From an uncultured Erysipelotrichaceae bacterium (GTDB taxonomy: Bacteria; Bacillota_I; Bacilli_A; Erysipelotrichales; Erysipelotrichaceae), in NCBI GenBank assembly GCA_947569705.1, contig CANOSP010000012.1, positions 1 through 53,209 on the forward strand: 53,209 nt of DNA. The letters are read 5' to 3'. The notes under the pieces are model-generated. The model worked only from the letters and a program-made list of their open reading frames with translations. It made no database searches and had not been told where the DNA came from. Each line of letters begins with the position of its first letter. Position 1 is the first letter of the stretch. The position numbers were made by a program, and so were the translations under genes. Positions 9,111-17,904 of the stretch are shown one piece after another.

Positions 9111-9431
9111 TTAGATCGGTATATTTTTTATCACAGCCAATGCATAGCTTTTATGCTTTTGATCCAGCTGTCGATAATTTCTTAATAATTCAACTTCATC
9201 GTCAGTTAAGCTTTGAATGTCAATGTTCGTACTTCCGTAAAATAATTGATTGGCATCAATATGAAAATAACGTACAATATGACAGATTGTATTCATGTCC
9301 GGTATACGTTTATCCAAGATATAATTGCTCAGTGACTGCGGTGAAATATGTAAGAGTGAAGCAGCTTGTTTTTGATTCAGATTATGATAATTCAGCACTT
9401 TAGACAAATATTCCCCGAATGTTAATTCCAT
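9111..9431 (-). CDS. XRE-family helix-turn-helix regulator
   Basis: A 106-residue DNA-binding protein. Residues 6-65 form a Cro/C1-type domain: NLNQKQAASLLHISPQSLSNYILDKRIPD contains the helix-turn-helix with the recognition helix around SPQSLSNYIL. The C-terminal part (DDEVELLRNYRQLDQKHKSYALAVI) is the helical tail common in single-domain XRE regulators. It is convergent with azlCD, 8 nt away, so it does not obviously control it. Its own promoter carries an inverted repeat over the -10 box (9455-9470), consistent with autorepression. Confidence 0.88.
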   Translation of the reverse strand: MELTFGEYLSKVLNYHNLNQKQAASLLHISPQSLSNYILDKRIPDMNTICHIVRYFHIDANQLFYGSTNIDIQSLTDDEVELLRNYRQLDQKHKSYALAVIKNIPI

Positions 9432-9454
9432 TAGCTATTCTATCCTTTCAAAAT

Positions 9455-9490
9455 CGTTACTATTATAACGAATGAAGCTGTTATTGTGAA
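9455..9490 (-). promoter_or_regulatory. Promoter and probable operator of the XRE regulator
   Basis: On the minus strand TTCACA (9485-9490), 17-nt spacer and TATAAT (9462-9467) form a strong promoter. The -10 box lies inside the inverted repeat CGTTA-N6-TAACG (9455-9470), placed where a bound repressor would block RNA polymerase. Autoregulation by the XRE protein is inference. Confidence 0.65.
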
Positions 9491-9836
9491 TATTAACATT
9501 AAAATTGGCTATTTTAGACAATTTCAAGCCATAAATAAGTAGAAAATAATAAAGAATTACATTTTTTCTGTTTGTAAAATAATAAAATTGAATGATAGGA
9601 TCCTTGTGTTAGTAACGGGTGCTTGGCCAGCTTTCATATAAGCAGAAATAATCATGAATGAATTTGCGAGTAAATCAAAACGATGATGTACCGGTTTCTT
9701 ATTTACAAAACTGATAATCTGATGAAATCAAAAAAAATTCATAAATTTTTGGGGATCTCCGTTTTTTTGCGTGTATAACAATATTAGGAGCTGTTTAAAG
9801 CTTTGTTCTAAGTGAAAAAGGAGGAGAAACTAATTA
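9491..9836. other. Gene-free AT-rich stretch upstream of the broken transposase-like gene
   Basis: The 405-nt gap between the XRE gene and the next gene holds the XRE promoter at its left end. The rest has no open frame with a ribosome site and no convincing hairpin terminator, tRNA or riboswitch. A poly-A and poly-T rich segment at about 9727-9770 and a strong AGGAGG site at 9820-9827 are the only marks. It may be part of the mobile unit that brought the following gene. Confidence 0.4.
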
Positions 9837-10818
9837 ATGGAAAAAACAAAAATAGCGGAAGTAATTGATCGTAATCAATATAATCCCGCATATGATGAAT
9901 GTTGTAAAAAGATCCTTTGTAATAAACAAATATTGGCTCGGATTATTAAAGAGTGTGTTTCGGAATTTCGTGATATACCGATAGCCGAAATACCGGATTA
10001 TATCGAAAGTGATCCGACAGGCGAATATGAATATCGATAAAGCTGCCGATCAGATTTACGGTATGAATCCTGAAGATCATACTGTATACGGGGCCAAAAT
10101 CATCTTTGATATTATTGTAGGAATCAGATTGCCGCAGGAAACAGAAAGCATCGGCTTAATATTGAATATCGAAGCACAGGCAAACAGTAATACACAATAT
10201 CCGTTATTAGGTCGTGCAATTTATTATTGTAGCAGATTACTGGCAAGACAAAAGAATCGTCCTGACGGCTTTCAACATTCTGATTTTCAGAATTTAAAAA
10301 AGGTTTATTCGATATGGATCATTATGAATTCCAAGAAGGCAACCGAGGGTGTAATGAATGAATATACGATCAGTGAAAAATGTTTAAAACGAGCATATCA
10401 TTTCCCTAAAGAAACGTATGATAAACTGAATATCATTATGATTTACCCCAACAGTAAGTACGATATGAATGATGATCACTATGGTTTAATGGAGATGTTA
10501 CATATCTTGTTTAAAGCAAAAATGACGGCACAGGAGAAAAAGTGCCAATTAGAAAAAAACTATGGTATAATGATGACAAAGAAAACAGAACGGGAGGTTG
10601 AAGGTATGTGTAATTTGTCACAGATTCATGTGGATGCAGGTCGTAAAGAAGGATTGGCAGAGGGACTGATAAAGGGAATGACACAGAATGTTATTACGAT
10701 AATGAAAAAAACAAACAAAACTGTGGGTGAAGCTATGGATCTGTTAGACATTGATGAATCACTTCGACCTGAAATAAACAAGCTTATTCATAAGCAAGCC
10801 AATGAGAATGTGATATAG
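9837..10818 (+). pseudogene. PD-(D/E)XK nuclease / putative transposase-like gene, frameshifted
   Basis: Two frames together make one member of the large family of PD-(D/E)XK 'transposase/nuclease' proteins abundant in gut Bacillota. The first frame (9837-10040) gives the family N-terminus, with IDRNQYNPAYDECCKKILCNKQILARI. The second (10009-10818) continues with NPEDHTVYGAKIIFDIIVGI, the core GLILNIEAQANS, and GRAIYYCSRLLARQ and KVYSIWIIMN. The switch between frames falls near 10009-10030, where no slippery heptamer is seen, so a single-base indel (or a sequencing error) is likelier than programmed shifting. The core Asp and Glu-x-Gln residues remain. The promoter region is undefined, but AGGAGG lies before the first ATG. 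A hairpin terminator follows at 10873. The family is linked to Rpn-type recombination-promoting nucleases by fold only. Confidence 0.8.
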
Positions 10819-10872
10819 ATTTCAGTTAAGATTGTTGATAAAAATAATAACAGTGAAAAGGGAAAATGAAAG

Positions 10873-10924
10873 AAGCAGTAAGTATACAACACAAGCTAAA
10901 TCATGTGTTACTTACTGCTTTTTA
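10873..10924 (+). terminator. Intrinsic terminator after the transposase-like pseudogene
   Basis: A 10-bp stem (10873-10882 with 10911-10920) with extra pairing inside, followed by TTTTT. Confidence 0.8.
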
Positions 10925-11094
10925 TAACGGAAACTTAATATATTTACGTTTCATAATCCATAAAGGATAATAATACTGAATTGAAAATCGTTATCAAAAC
11001 TATTTAATAAAAGCATAAATAGAGTTGTAAAATCAACGAGATAAACTAATAAATATTCATCAAGAACAGGATCGAAAAAGCTGTTTGTATGCGG

Positions 11095-12942
11095 TTATTG
11101 AAACAGATCCTTATCTTTCGGCAATTTTGGCTTTTTTTCTTTTTTAAACAGCTTCTTCTTTGCTTTACCTTCATAATACAAGGTGTTTTTTATGGTAGTT
11201 AAAGAGTTATCCAATGCCCGCATCCAATAAATCGGTGATTGTGCATCGGCATTGGCGTGGAAATACCAAACAGGTGCATCTAAGGGAATAGAAGTGAATT
11301 TCTTTCCCCATATATCGGTAATATCAAAGATCCAAGCATACGGCAACATATCTTCAAAATAATAAGGATTATCATATAAATAAGTAGTCAGCTGTTCACT
11401 GTTTGCCGTTCTGATATATTGACGCAATGATAACAGTCGTAAATACAGGTTGCGTCCGTAAAAGGTTCTGCGATCCATAAATATGATAATGCAGGCAAAT
11501 AACAAAGTGAGGACAAAATTAATCGCTGCATATACAACCGGTGTTTGATTCATTAGTAAATAACGATACAGTAAGGCACCGCTGATAAAGTTAATCAGCA
11601 TTGTTAAAACACGATACACATCCTGCGTGCTTTTTGATAGACGATAGCGTTTTTTTAGTATCCAAATCCATGGGATACAATTCAAATAAATGATTCCGGC
11701 ACAGCTTCCCGCATACCAAAGGCTCTTTACGAATTGATATTGCTGCTCATAAATGCAGGCAAACATCGTAAGGGCAAGCGGAATACAGATTGCCGGTACC
11801 GACAACAGCTGCCATAAATATGAAGTATTTGCATAAATTGCATTTTTTCGCTTTCGCTCTTGTTCAGCATAAATTTCTTTTTCAACAGCGAGCATCTGTT
11901 TCTTCATATCACGTGTTTTTAATTGATCGACGGTAACCATAGTATATTGAGTGAAAATGGCATCAAATAAGTGCTGCTCATAAGGCTTTGCACTCTGCGG
12001 CAATTCATTGATGATTACCAGTGATATTGTCTGATTTTCATCACGTATTTGAATATAATTCTGATTCGCCCATTCAATTAAAATGGAGATAATATCGGCT
12101 TCATCAACGATACCGTCAAGAATGTATCCGAGTGTTCCCATTTCGATTTCTTTAATCGGAAAGCTTTCTTTTAGCATGTCTTTTTTATGAAAACGATTGC
12201 TGTGGATAATGCCGAAGTAACATCCCATTACAAGAATAATTGAAAACAGGGAAAAGAATAAATGCAGAGTCAACGGATGAGAATAGTTGAAAAAGAAATT
12301 ACGAAGTGTCGCAAAAACCATGATTCCCGTGCCGGGTTTCAAAGCTTGGGTTGAGGTGATTTTAATTGTTTTATCACTGACAGCGGCATTCAGAGAACCG
12401 ATGCGATTAAGAGCCTGATCATTTTGATAAACATCAAATCCGGTGTCGGGACGATTCGGTAAAGTGATCGATGCGCTGAAGTTTTCAATAGTACCGCTGT
12501 GATTCGGAGAAATCAGTTGATAAAGGAAAATGTTGGCATCCTCTGCATCAAACCGGCGAAAACGTACTTGATAGTGAATGATGATATTTGCATCCTTTTC
12601 TTTTAATGTAAGATGAAGGCGATGCGCTCCGTTTTCGTAAGAGGATGTATAATCAGCACCTTCTACACGAATACTGCTGATCTCATAAGCATAAATTTCC
12701 GGTGTTCCGTCTTGATCGGCATCGTAGCTGTAATCCTGCAGGATCTCTTTATCAAAGCTGAGGGAATCACAATCACGAAAGGTGATGTTTTCCTCAACCT
12801 TCATCACCGCACTTTTATCGATGTCGGCATGAATCTGATAGTTCGATATTGTATAGGTCTCTGCAGCCGAAGCAGAAAAAAAGCAGGCACATAAACAAAA
12901 ACATAAGAAACCGATCAAACTGATTTTGATTTTTTTTCTCAT
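11095..12942 (-). CDS. DUF2207 membrane protein with signal peptide
   Basis: A 615-residue membrane protein of unknown function. A signal peptide (MRKKIKISLIGFLCFCLCACFFSASA) leads into a beta-rich extracellular DUF2207 domain to about residue 210, containing ISNYQIHADIDKSAVMKVEENITF and the typical FLYQLISPNHSGTIENF. A membrane helix follows at about residues 225-245, then a cytosolic region with a winged-helix-like stretch (GYILDGIVDEADIISILIEWANQNYIQI), two pairs of helices in the C-terminal half, and a lysine-rich tail KKKLFKKEKKPKLPKDKD. The start at 12942 is chosen because AAAGGGG lies 8 nt before it and the signal peptide begins there. The gene is divergent from a tRNA cluster and stands alone. 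Identity as DUF2207 is good; no function is claimed. Confidence 0.85.
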   Translation of the reverse strand: MRKKIKISLIGFLCFCLCACFFSASAAETYTISNYQIHADIDKSAVMKVEENITFRDCDSLSFDKEILQDYSYDADQDGTPEIYAYEISSIRVEGADYTSSYENGAHRLHLTLKEKDANIIIHYQVRFRRFDAEDANIFLYQLISPNHSGTIENFSASITLPNRPDTGFDVYQNDQALNRIGSLNAAVSDKTIKITSTQALKPGTGIMVFATLRNFFFNYSHPLTLHLFFSLFSIILVMGCYFGIIHSNRFHKKDMLKESFPIKEIEMGTLGYILDGIVDEADIISILIEWANQNYIQIRDENQTISLVIINELPQSAKPYEQHLFDAIFTQYTMVTVDQLKTRDMKKQMLAVEKEIYAEQERKRKNAIYANTSYLWQLLSVPAICIPLALTMFACIYEQQYQFVKSLWYAGSCAGIIYLNCIPWIWILKKRYRLSKSTQDVYRVLTMLINFISGALLYRYLLMNQTPVVYAAINFVLTLLFACIIIFMDRRTFYGRNLYLRLLSLRQYIRTANSEQLTTYLYDNPYYFEDMLPYAWIFDITDIWGKKFTSIPLDAPVWYFHANADAQSPIYWMRALDNSLTTIKNTLYYEGKAKKKLFKKEKKPKLPKDKDLFQ

Positions 12943-13013
12943 GTGCATTGCCCCTTTCTGTTTTACTGACATACTTTTCTATTTCTGTGTTTTGTGTTAA
13001 AATATAAACAGCC

Positions 13014-13090
13014 GTGCCCGTGGCGCAATTGGATAGCGCATTTGATTCCGATTCAAAAGGTTGCAGGTTCGATTCCTGTCGGGTGCGCCA
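13014..13090 (+). tRNA. tRNA-Arg (anticodon CCG)
   Basis: A full cloverleaf. The acceptor GTGCCCG pairs with CGGGTGC with two wobble pairs, the D-arm is GCGC/GCGC, and the anticodon loop TTCCGAT gives anticodon CCG, reading CGG. The T-arm contains TTCGATT. CCA is encoded at 13088-13090. It forms a pair with the next tRNA gene. Confidence 0.93.
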
Positions 13091-13097
13091 TTTTTAC

Positions 13098-13172
13098 GCC
13101 CTCTTGGTGAAATGGATATCACGGGATCCTCCTAAGATCTAATTGTAGGTTCGATTCCTACAGAGGGTGCCA
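13098..13172 (+). tRNA. tRNA-Arg (anticodon CCT)
   Basis: The acceptor GCCCTCT pairs with AGAGGGT, starting with a G-U pair. The anticodon loop CTCCTAA gives CCT, which reads AGG. The T-loop TTCGATT and an encoded CCA at 13170-13172 are present. It lies 7 nt after tRNA-Arg(CCG), so both probably share one transcript. Confidence 0.93.
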
Positions 13173-13180
13173 TTTTCGAT

Positions 13181-13202
13181 AAGCAGCACACGCTGTTTTT
13201 TA
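13181..13202 (+). terminator. Intrinsic terminator of the tRNA-Arg pair
   Basis: A 7-bp stem with one G-T pair (13181-13187 with 13192-13198) and a 4-nt loop, leading directly into a T run. Confidence 0.75.
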
Positions 13203-13393
13203 TTATCCGATAATCATAACAATTATATCATAGATATGTGATTTATGGTTAAGAATATATAACAGATGTGAAACGGCGATCAATTTTCGCTTTTTTTCAT
13301 CAGGATATTAATAGGAAAGCTTTATTCAGGAAAATCATGTAATCTGCTTGACAAACTGATGGTTTCCAAGTAAAATAATACCGTTACTGATAT

Positions 13394-13469
13394 TGGGGTA
13401 TAGCCAAGCGGTAAGGCACCAGACTCTGAATCTGGCATTTCCTTGGTTCGAATCCAAGTACCCCAGCCA
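13394..13469 (+). tRNA. tRNA-Gln (anticodon CTG)
   Basis: The acceptor TGGGGTA pairs perfectly with TACCCCA. The first pair is U-A with G as discriminator, as in tRNA-Gln. The anticodon stem CCAGA/TCTGG encloses the loop CTCTGAA, giving anticodon CTG. The T-loop TTCGAAT is present and CCA is encoded at 13467-13469. Confidence 0.94.
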
Positions 13470-13479
13470 TATGATAATA

Positions 13480-13504
13480 AAAGCCTTTGTTTAAAGGCTT
13501 TTTT
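13480..13504 (+). terminator. Intrinsic terminator of tRNA-Gln
   Basis: A 9-bp stem (13480-13488 with 13493-13501) with a GTTT loop, ending in a T run. Confidence 0.88.
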
Positions 13505-13805
13505 AATGCTCTGAAACAGCAAATTCCGAAAAAGTGTACTTTCAACAGACGCAAACAACGATTGTTTCAACATCGATCTTGATTAATCTTTCAAGAAACT
13601 AATAATTATTTTTCGGCAGTTTGGCATTGCTTGATGCATTTCATCGTAATTCAAGCTGTTTATCTTTATGTCGCATTCATGAATGGAAGTTATCAATTCC
13701 ATTATACCGCAGTGTTATTGATTAATCATACAAAACAAAGGTTTCTCATGGCTTTTTTTATAGTTTTGCGATACAATAAGAGAAGCGACAAGGAGGAATG
13801 AGAAA
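13505..13805. other. Gene-free stretch before the aminopeptidase gene
   Basis: About 300 nt without a supported gene. It has one 7-bp hairpin (13682-13688 with 13697-13703) without a T run. A possible -10 box TACAAT lies at 13772-13777, about 28 nt before the GTG start of the next gene. No riboswitch or small open frame with a ribosome site was recognised. Confidence 0.4.
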
Positions 13806-15602
13806 GTGGAACAAATACAAGCAAGATTAAAGGCGCTCAGAAATGAGATGAAACAGCGTGAGATAGATGTTTATATTATTCCGACAAGCGATTTTCACGA
13901 AACGGAATATGTCGGAGATCATTTTAAAGCAAGGGCGTGGATGAGCAATTTCAGCGGTTCGGCGGGAACGCTTGTTGTGTGTCACGACAGCGCTGCGTTA
14001 TGGACTGACGGACGTTATTTTATTCAGGCGGCAAAAGAACTGGAAGGAACCGGTATTGAACTCATGAAAATGGGTGTGGAAACAACACCGCCGATGGCAC
14101 AGTATATTTATGATCATATGAGTGAAGGACATGCGCTTGGCTTTGACGGACGTGTCATCAATACAAAGCTGGCAGAGGCATTAAAGCAAAAGCTTGCCGA
14201 TAAGCACGCAAGTTTGAAGTGTGATGAAGATTTGGTCGGGATCATTTGGTCAGATCGTCCTGCATTACCGCAGGAGCCGGCATTTGCACTTGATGTGAAA
14301 TACTGCGGTAAAAGCAGTGCCGATAAGCTGAATCAGGCACGTACATGGATGAATGCACACAAGATTGATGCACATATCGTAACGACACTGGATGATATTG
14401 CGTGGTATTTGAATATGCGCGGTAATGACATCGCATGTTATCCGGTTGTGCTTGCTTATTTAATCATTGAAGCGAAGCAGGCGCATTTATTTACAGAGGA
14501 ATCAAAACTGAATGATGCCTTGAAGCAACAGCTGATGCATGATAATGTAGTACTTCATCCTTACGATGCGGTATATGATTATGTGAAAACAATGAATCAT
14601 ACAAAGCATATTCTGTTAGACAAAGGATGTGTCAATTATCGAATCACTTCTTCTCTGCCTAAGGAATGTGAAGTGCGTAGTCAAAAAAATCCGAGTCAGC
14701 TTTGGAAGGCGATTAAAAATGAAACAGAATTAGCCAATAATCGCATTGCTCATATCAAAGACGGTGTGGCAGTTACTAACTTTATGTATTGGTTGAAAAA
14801 TAATATCGGTAAAATCTCTATTGATGAGGTAAGTGCTTCTGATTATTTAGAGGAGTGCCGTAAACAACAGGAGAACTTTATCGAAATCAGCTTTGATACA
14901 ATTGCGGCGTATAATGAAAATGCGGCTATGATGCATTATCATGCGACAAAAGAACATTGTGCAAAGCTTGAGCCGAATGGCTTTTTACTCGTAGACAGCG
15001 GCGGTCAGTATTTTGAGGGAACAACCGATATTACACGTACTTTTGTATTAGGAGAAATCAGCGATGAGATGCGCAGACACTTTACAAAGGTCGCAAGAGG
15101 AATGATGAATTTATCAAGAGCTAAATTCCTATACGGATGTACCGGTATCAATCTTGATATTTTGGCAAGACAACCGCTATGGAGCGAGGATATCGATTAT
15201 CAATGCGGAACCGGACATGGTGTCGGCTTTGTGTTAAATGTTCATGAAGGACCGAACGGTTTTCGTTGGAAGCGTGTTCCTGAACGCGAGGACAGCGAGG
15301 TACTGCAAGAGGGCATGGTAACTACGATTGAACCGGGTGTTTATTTAGAAGGTCGCTACGGCATCAGAACCGAAAATGAGTTGATTTGCCGTAAAGGTAA
15401 GAAAAATGAATACGGTCAGTTTATGGAATTTGAGACGATCACCTTTGCGCCGATTGATCTTGACGGTATTGATGTTACACTGTTAAGTGAAGAAGAAAGA
15501 ACATGGCTCAACGTTTATCATAAGGAAGTCTATGAAAAACTGTCTCCGTATTTAAGTGATGAAGTGAAGGAATGGCTGAAAGTTTATACGCGTGCAATCT
15601 AA
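13806..15602 (+). CDS. pepP: Aminopeptidase P family protein (M24, Xaa-Pro aminopeptidase)
   Basis: A 598-residue cytosolic metallopeptidase that removes an N-terminal residue before proline. It has the long, three-domain layout of eukaryote-like aminopeptidase P: two creatinase-like N-terminal domains (opening RLKALRNEMKQREIDVYIIPTSDFH and SNFSGSAGTLVV), then a pita-bread catalytic domain. The metal ligands are visible as the two Asp of LLVDSGGQYFEGTTDITRTF, the His of GTGHGVGF, and the two Glu of TTIEPGVYLEGRYGIRTENE. The start is GTG at 13806, set by AGGAGG nine bases upstream; the nearer ATG is in another frame. The gene stands alone, with a TTCG-loop terminator after it. Confidence 0.93.
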   Translation: MEQIQARLKALRNEMKQREIDVYIIPTSDFHETEYVGDHFKARAWMSNFSGSAGTLVVCHDSAALWTDGRYFIQAAKELEGTGIELMKMGVETTPPMAQYIYDHMSEGHALGFDGRVINTKLAEALKQKLADKHASLKCDEDLVGIIWSDRPALPQEPAFALDVKYCGKSSADKLNQARTWMNAHKIDAHIVTTLDDIAWYLNMRGNDIACYPVVLAYLIIEAKQAHLFTEESKLNDALKQQLMHDNVVLHPYDAVYDYVKTMNHTKHILLDKGCVNYRITSSLPKECEVRSQKNPSQLWKAIKNETELANNRIAHIKDGVAVTNFMYWLKNNIGKISIDEVSASDYLEECRKQQENFIEISFDTIAAYNENAAMMHYHATKEHCAKLEPNGFLLVDSGGQYFEGTTDITRTFVLGEISDEMRRHFTKVARGMMNLSRAKFLYGCTGINLDILARQPLWSEDIDYQCGTGHGVGFVLNVHEGPNGFRWKRVPEREDSEVLQEGMVTTIEPGVYLEGRYGIRTENELICRKGKKNEYGQFMEFETITFAPIDLDGIDVTLLSEEERTWLNVYHKEVYEKLSPYLSDEVKEWLKVYTRAI

Positions 15603-15676
15603 TCTTTTAAGGGAATTGATATGATGGAAGCTTTTCGTAAAAAACATCATTTATTAAATTGAATTATTTAATTTAC

Positions 15677-15698
15677 GACACTCTTCGGAGTGTCTTTT
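15677..15698 (+). terminator. Intrinsic terminator after pepP
   Basis: A 7-bp GC-rich stem (15677-15683 with 15688-15694) with a TTCG loop, followed by TTTT. Confidence 0.85.
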
Positions 15699-15718
15699 CA
15701 TTAGATCTTGAATAAATT

Positions 15719-15789
15719 TTAGCACTTAGGTGTTGACTCTGCTAATAAATTGGTCTATACTATTAGCAGACTTAATAAAAGAGTGCTAA
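15719..15789 (+). promoter_or_regulatory. htpG promoter with two CIRCE-like (HrcA) operators
   Basis: The core promoter is TTGACT (15733-15738), 17-nt spacer, TATACT (15756-15761). Two 27-bp elements have the CIRCE geometry of 9+9+9. The first is TTAGCACTT-N9-CTCTGCTAA (15719-15745), covering the -35 box. The second is TTAGCAGAC-N9-GAGTGCTAA (15763-15789), starting just after the -10 box and ending at the ribosome site. Each has one near-consensus half and one half that keeps only TTAGCA or TGCTAA. HrcA control of htpG is inferred from the motif. Confidence 0.8.
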
Positions 15790-15802
15790 CGGAGGTATGA
15801 AG

Positions 15803-17746
15803 ATGAGCAGAAAAAAACAATTTAAAGCGGAATCGAAACGCTTATTGGATTTAATGATTAATTCTATTTATACACATAAGGAAATATTTTTACGTGAATT
15901 GGTATCCAATGCCAGTGATGCGATTGATAAACTGTACTATCAGGCATTGAGTGAAAACTTACAGGATATTAACCGTGATGATCTAAAAATTGAAATTTCA
16001 TTGGATAAAGAAAACCGTACAATTACCATTCAGGATAACGGTGTCGGTATGGATAAAGCGGAAATGGAAGAGAATTTAGGAACGATTGCGAAAAGCGGTT
16101 CCTTGGCCTTTAAACAAAAGTTGGCACAAGAGGAAGGAAAGCAGGATGAAGATGTCGATATTATCGGACAGTTCGGTGTCGGTTTCTATTCTGCCTTTAT
16201 GGTCGCAAGTCGTGTCGATGTGACAAGCAAGAAATACGGTGAAGAACTTGCATATCGTTGGAGTTCCGATGCGAGTGACGGCTATACGATTGACGAGGTT
16301 GCCAAGGACAGTCACGGTACCGAAATTGTGTTGTATTTAAAGGATAACAGTGAGGATGAGGATTATGATAAATATTTAAGCCAGTATGAAATTGAAGGCT
16401 TGATTAAGAAGTATTCCGATTATATCCGCTATCCGATTGAGATGGAAGTAGAAGTTCAAAAGGAAGTGGAGAGCGAAGCATCCGAAGATGAAGAGAAGAA
16501 AGAGCCTGTATATGAAACGGTACAGGAAACCAAAACCTTAAACTCGATGATTCCGCTGTGGAAGCGCCCGAAAAAAGAAATTACCAAAGAGGAATACGAT
16601 TCTTTTTATAAGGATAAATTCGATGATTTTAACGATCCGCAAAAGGTGATTCATACAAGTGTTGAGGGCAATGTTTCCTTTGATGCCTTAATGTATATTC
16701 CGAGCAAAGCGCCTTATAACTATTATTCACAGGATTATCAAAAGGGATTACAGCTATACAGCCGCGGTGTCTTTATTATGGATAAGGCTGAAGAGTTGAT
16801 TCCCGAATATTTCCGCTTTGTGAAAGGTTTGGTTGATTCTCAGGATTTAAGCTTGAATATCTCTCGTGAAATGCTTCAGCATGATCGCCAGCTGAAAGTC
16901 ATCGCATCACGCATCGAAAAGAAAATCAAGAGTGAACTTGTATTGATGTTAAAGAACGATCGTGAAGAATATGAAAAATTCTGGAGTAATTTCGGTCTTC
17001 AGATTAAATTCGGTGTTTATAATAACTATGGCATGGATAAGGAAAAGCTACAGGATTTACTGTTATTCTATTCCTCAAAGGAACAAAAGCTTGTGACGCT
17101 TGATGAATATATCAATCGTATGGAAGAAGGACAGGAAAGCATTTACTTTATGTCCGGTGACAGTGTTGATAAAATTGACAAGCTGCCGCAGTGTGCATTG
17201 GTGAAGGAAAAAGGCTATGAAATTCTGTATTTGACCGATAATGTGGATGAGTTTGTGATGCAGACATTAAATACCTATAAAGAAAAGAAATTCAAAAATA
17301 TTTCTCAGGGTGATTTGGATTTAGCCAGTGAGGATGAAAAGAAGGAACTTGAAGCAAAAGCAGAGGAAAACAAGGATCTGTTAACTCATATTAAAGAAGC
17401 GTTAAAGGATCAAGTCAAAGAGGTAAAAATCTCTGCGCGTTTAATTGATGATCCGGTTTGTCTGTCTACCGAGGAAGGATTGTCCTTTGAGATGGAGAAA
17501 GTATTATCGGCAATGCCGGAAGGAAATCCATACGGTATGAAAGCACCGCGTATTTTAGAAATTAATCCGAAGCATGAGATCTTTAAGGCTTTACAGGCTG
17601 TTTACCAAAAAGATCCTGACGCAGTGAGTGATTATGCGGATCTGCTGTATCAACAGGCACTTTTGATTGAAGGTTTCCCTATCGATGATCCGATGGAATT
17701 CTCACGTAAGATTTGCGCATTTATGGTAAAGGCGACAGCTGAGTAA
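15803..17746 (+). CDS. htpG: Molecular chaperone HtpG (Hsp90)
   Basis: A cytosolic Hsp90-family ATP-dependent chaperone of 647 residues; bacterial HtpG is usually about 620-630. The GHKL ATPase domain shows ELVSNASDAIDKL near residue 32, DNGVGMD, and GQFGVGFYSAFMVA. The middle domain has LYSRGVFIMD and LVDSQDLSLNISREMLQ with the conserved Arg. The C-terminal dimerisation domain is complete. An acidic linker around residues 220-235 explains part of the extra length. GGAGG is one base before an ATG at 15797 but seven before 15803, and the conserved sequence starts at MSRKKQFKAES, so 15803 is the start. Transcription is from the CIRCE-like promoter just upstream, implying a heat-stress role. Confidence 0.97.
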   Translation: MSRKKQFKAESKRLLDLMINSIYTHKEIFLRELVSNASDAIDKLYYQALSENLQDINRDDLKIEISLDKENRTITIQDNGVGMDKAEMEENLGTIAKSGSLAFKQKLAQEEGKQDEDVDIIGQFGVGFYSAFMVASRVDVTSKKYGEELAYRWSSDASDGYTIDEVAKDSHGTEIVLYLKDNSEDEDYDKYLSQYEIEGLIKKYSDYIRYPIEMEVEVQKEVESEASEDEEKKEPVYETVQETKTLNSMIPLWKRPKKEITKEEYDSFYKDKFDDFNDPQKVIHTSVEGNVSFDALMYIPSKAPYNYYSQDYQKGLQLYSRGVFIMDKAEELIPEYFRFVKGLVDSQDLSLNISREMLQHDRQLKVIASRIEKKIKSELVLMLKNDREEYEKFWSNFGLQIKFGVYNNYGMDKEKLQDLLLFYSSKEQKLVTLDEYINRMEEGQESIYFMSGDSVDKIDKLPQCALVKEKGYEILYLTDNVDEFVMQTLNTYKEKKFKNISQGDLDLASEDEKKELEAKAEENKDLLTHIKEALKDQVKEVKISARLIDDPVCLSTEEGLSFEMEKVLSAMPEGNPYGMKAPRILEINPKHEIFKALQAVYQKDPDAVSDYADLLYQQALLIEGFPIDDPMEFSRKICAFMVKATAE

Positions 17747-17764
17747 GCAAAATCATATATAATA

Positions 17765-17812
17765 AAAGACACAGTAACGACTATACAAAAAGTCGCTGTC
17801 TGTGTCTTTATT
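17765..17812 (+). terminator. Hairpin terminator after htpG
   Basis: A 10-bp outer stem (17765-17774 with 17800-17809) with an inner CGACT/AGTCG stem. The following T run is short and interrupted. Confidence 0.6.
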
Positions 17813-17904
17813 GCTTTTAAGCAGATGTAATAATGTCAGATTTATCATCAAGCGAATAATTTTTATTAAGCGTTTTGTATCAGCGAGCCTGCTTTTAACT
17901 GCTT

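Noticed and set aside
10009-10030. Programmed ribosomal frameshift in the transposase-like gene
   Set aside because: No A-rich or X-XXY-YYZ slippery heptamer and no downstream pseudoknot is apparent; a plain indel is simpler.
13322-13573. 83-codon minus-strand frame containing GTWIRTKEMPDSESGALPLGY
   Set aside because: It is the well-known false protein read from the complement of a tRNA gene; the tRNA-Gln and its terminator occupy this stretch.
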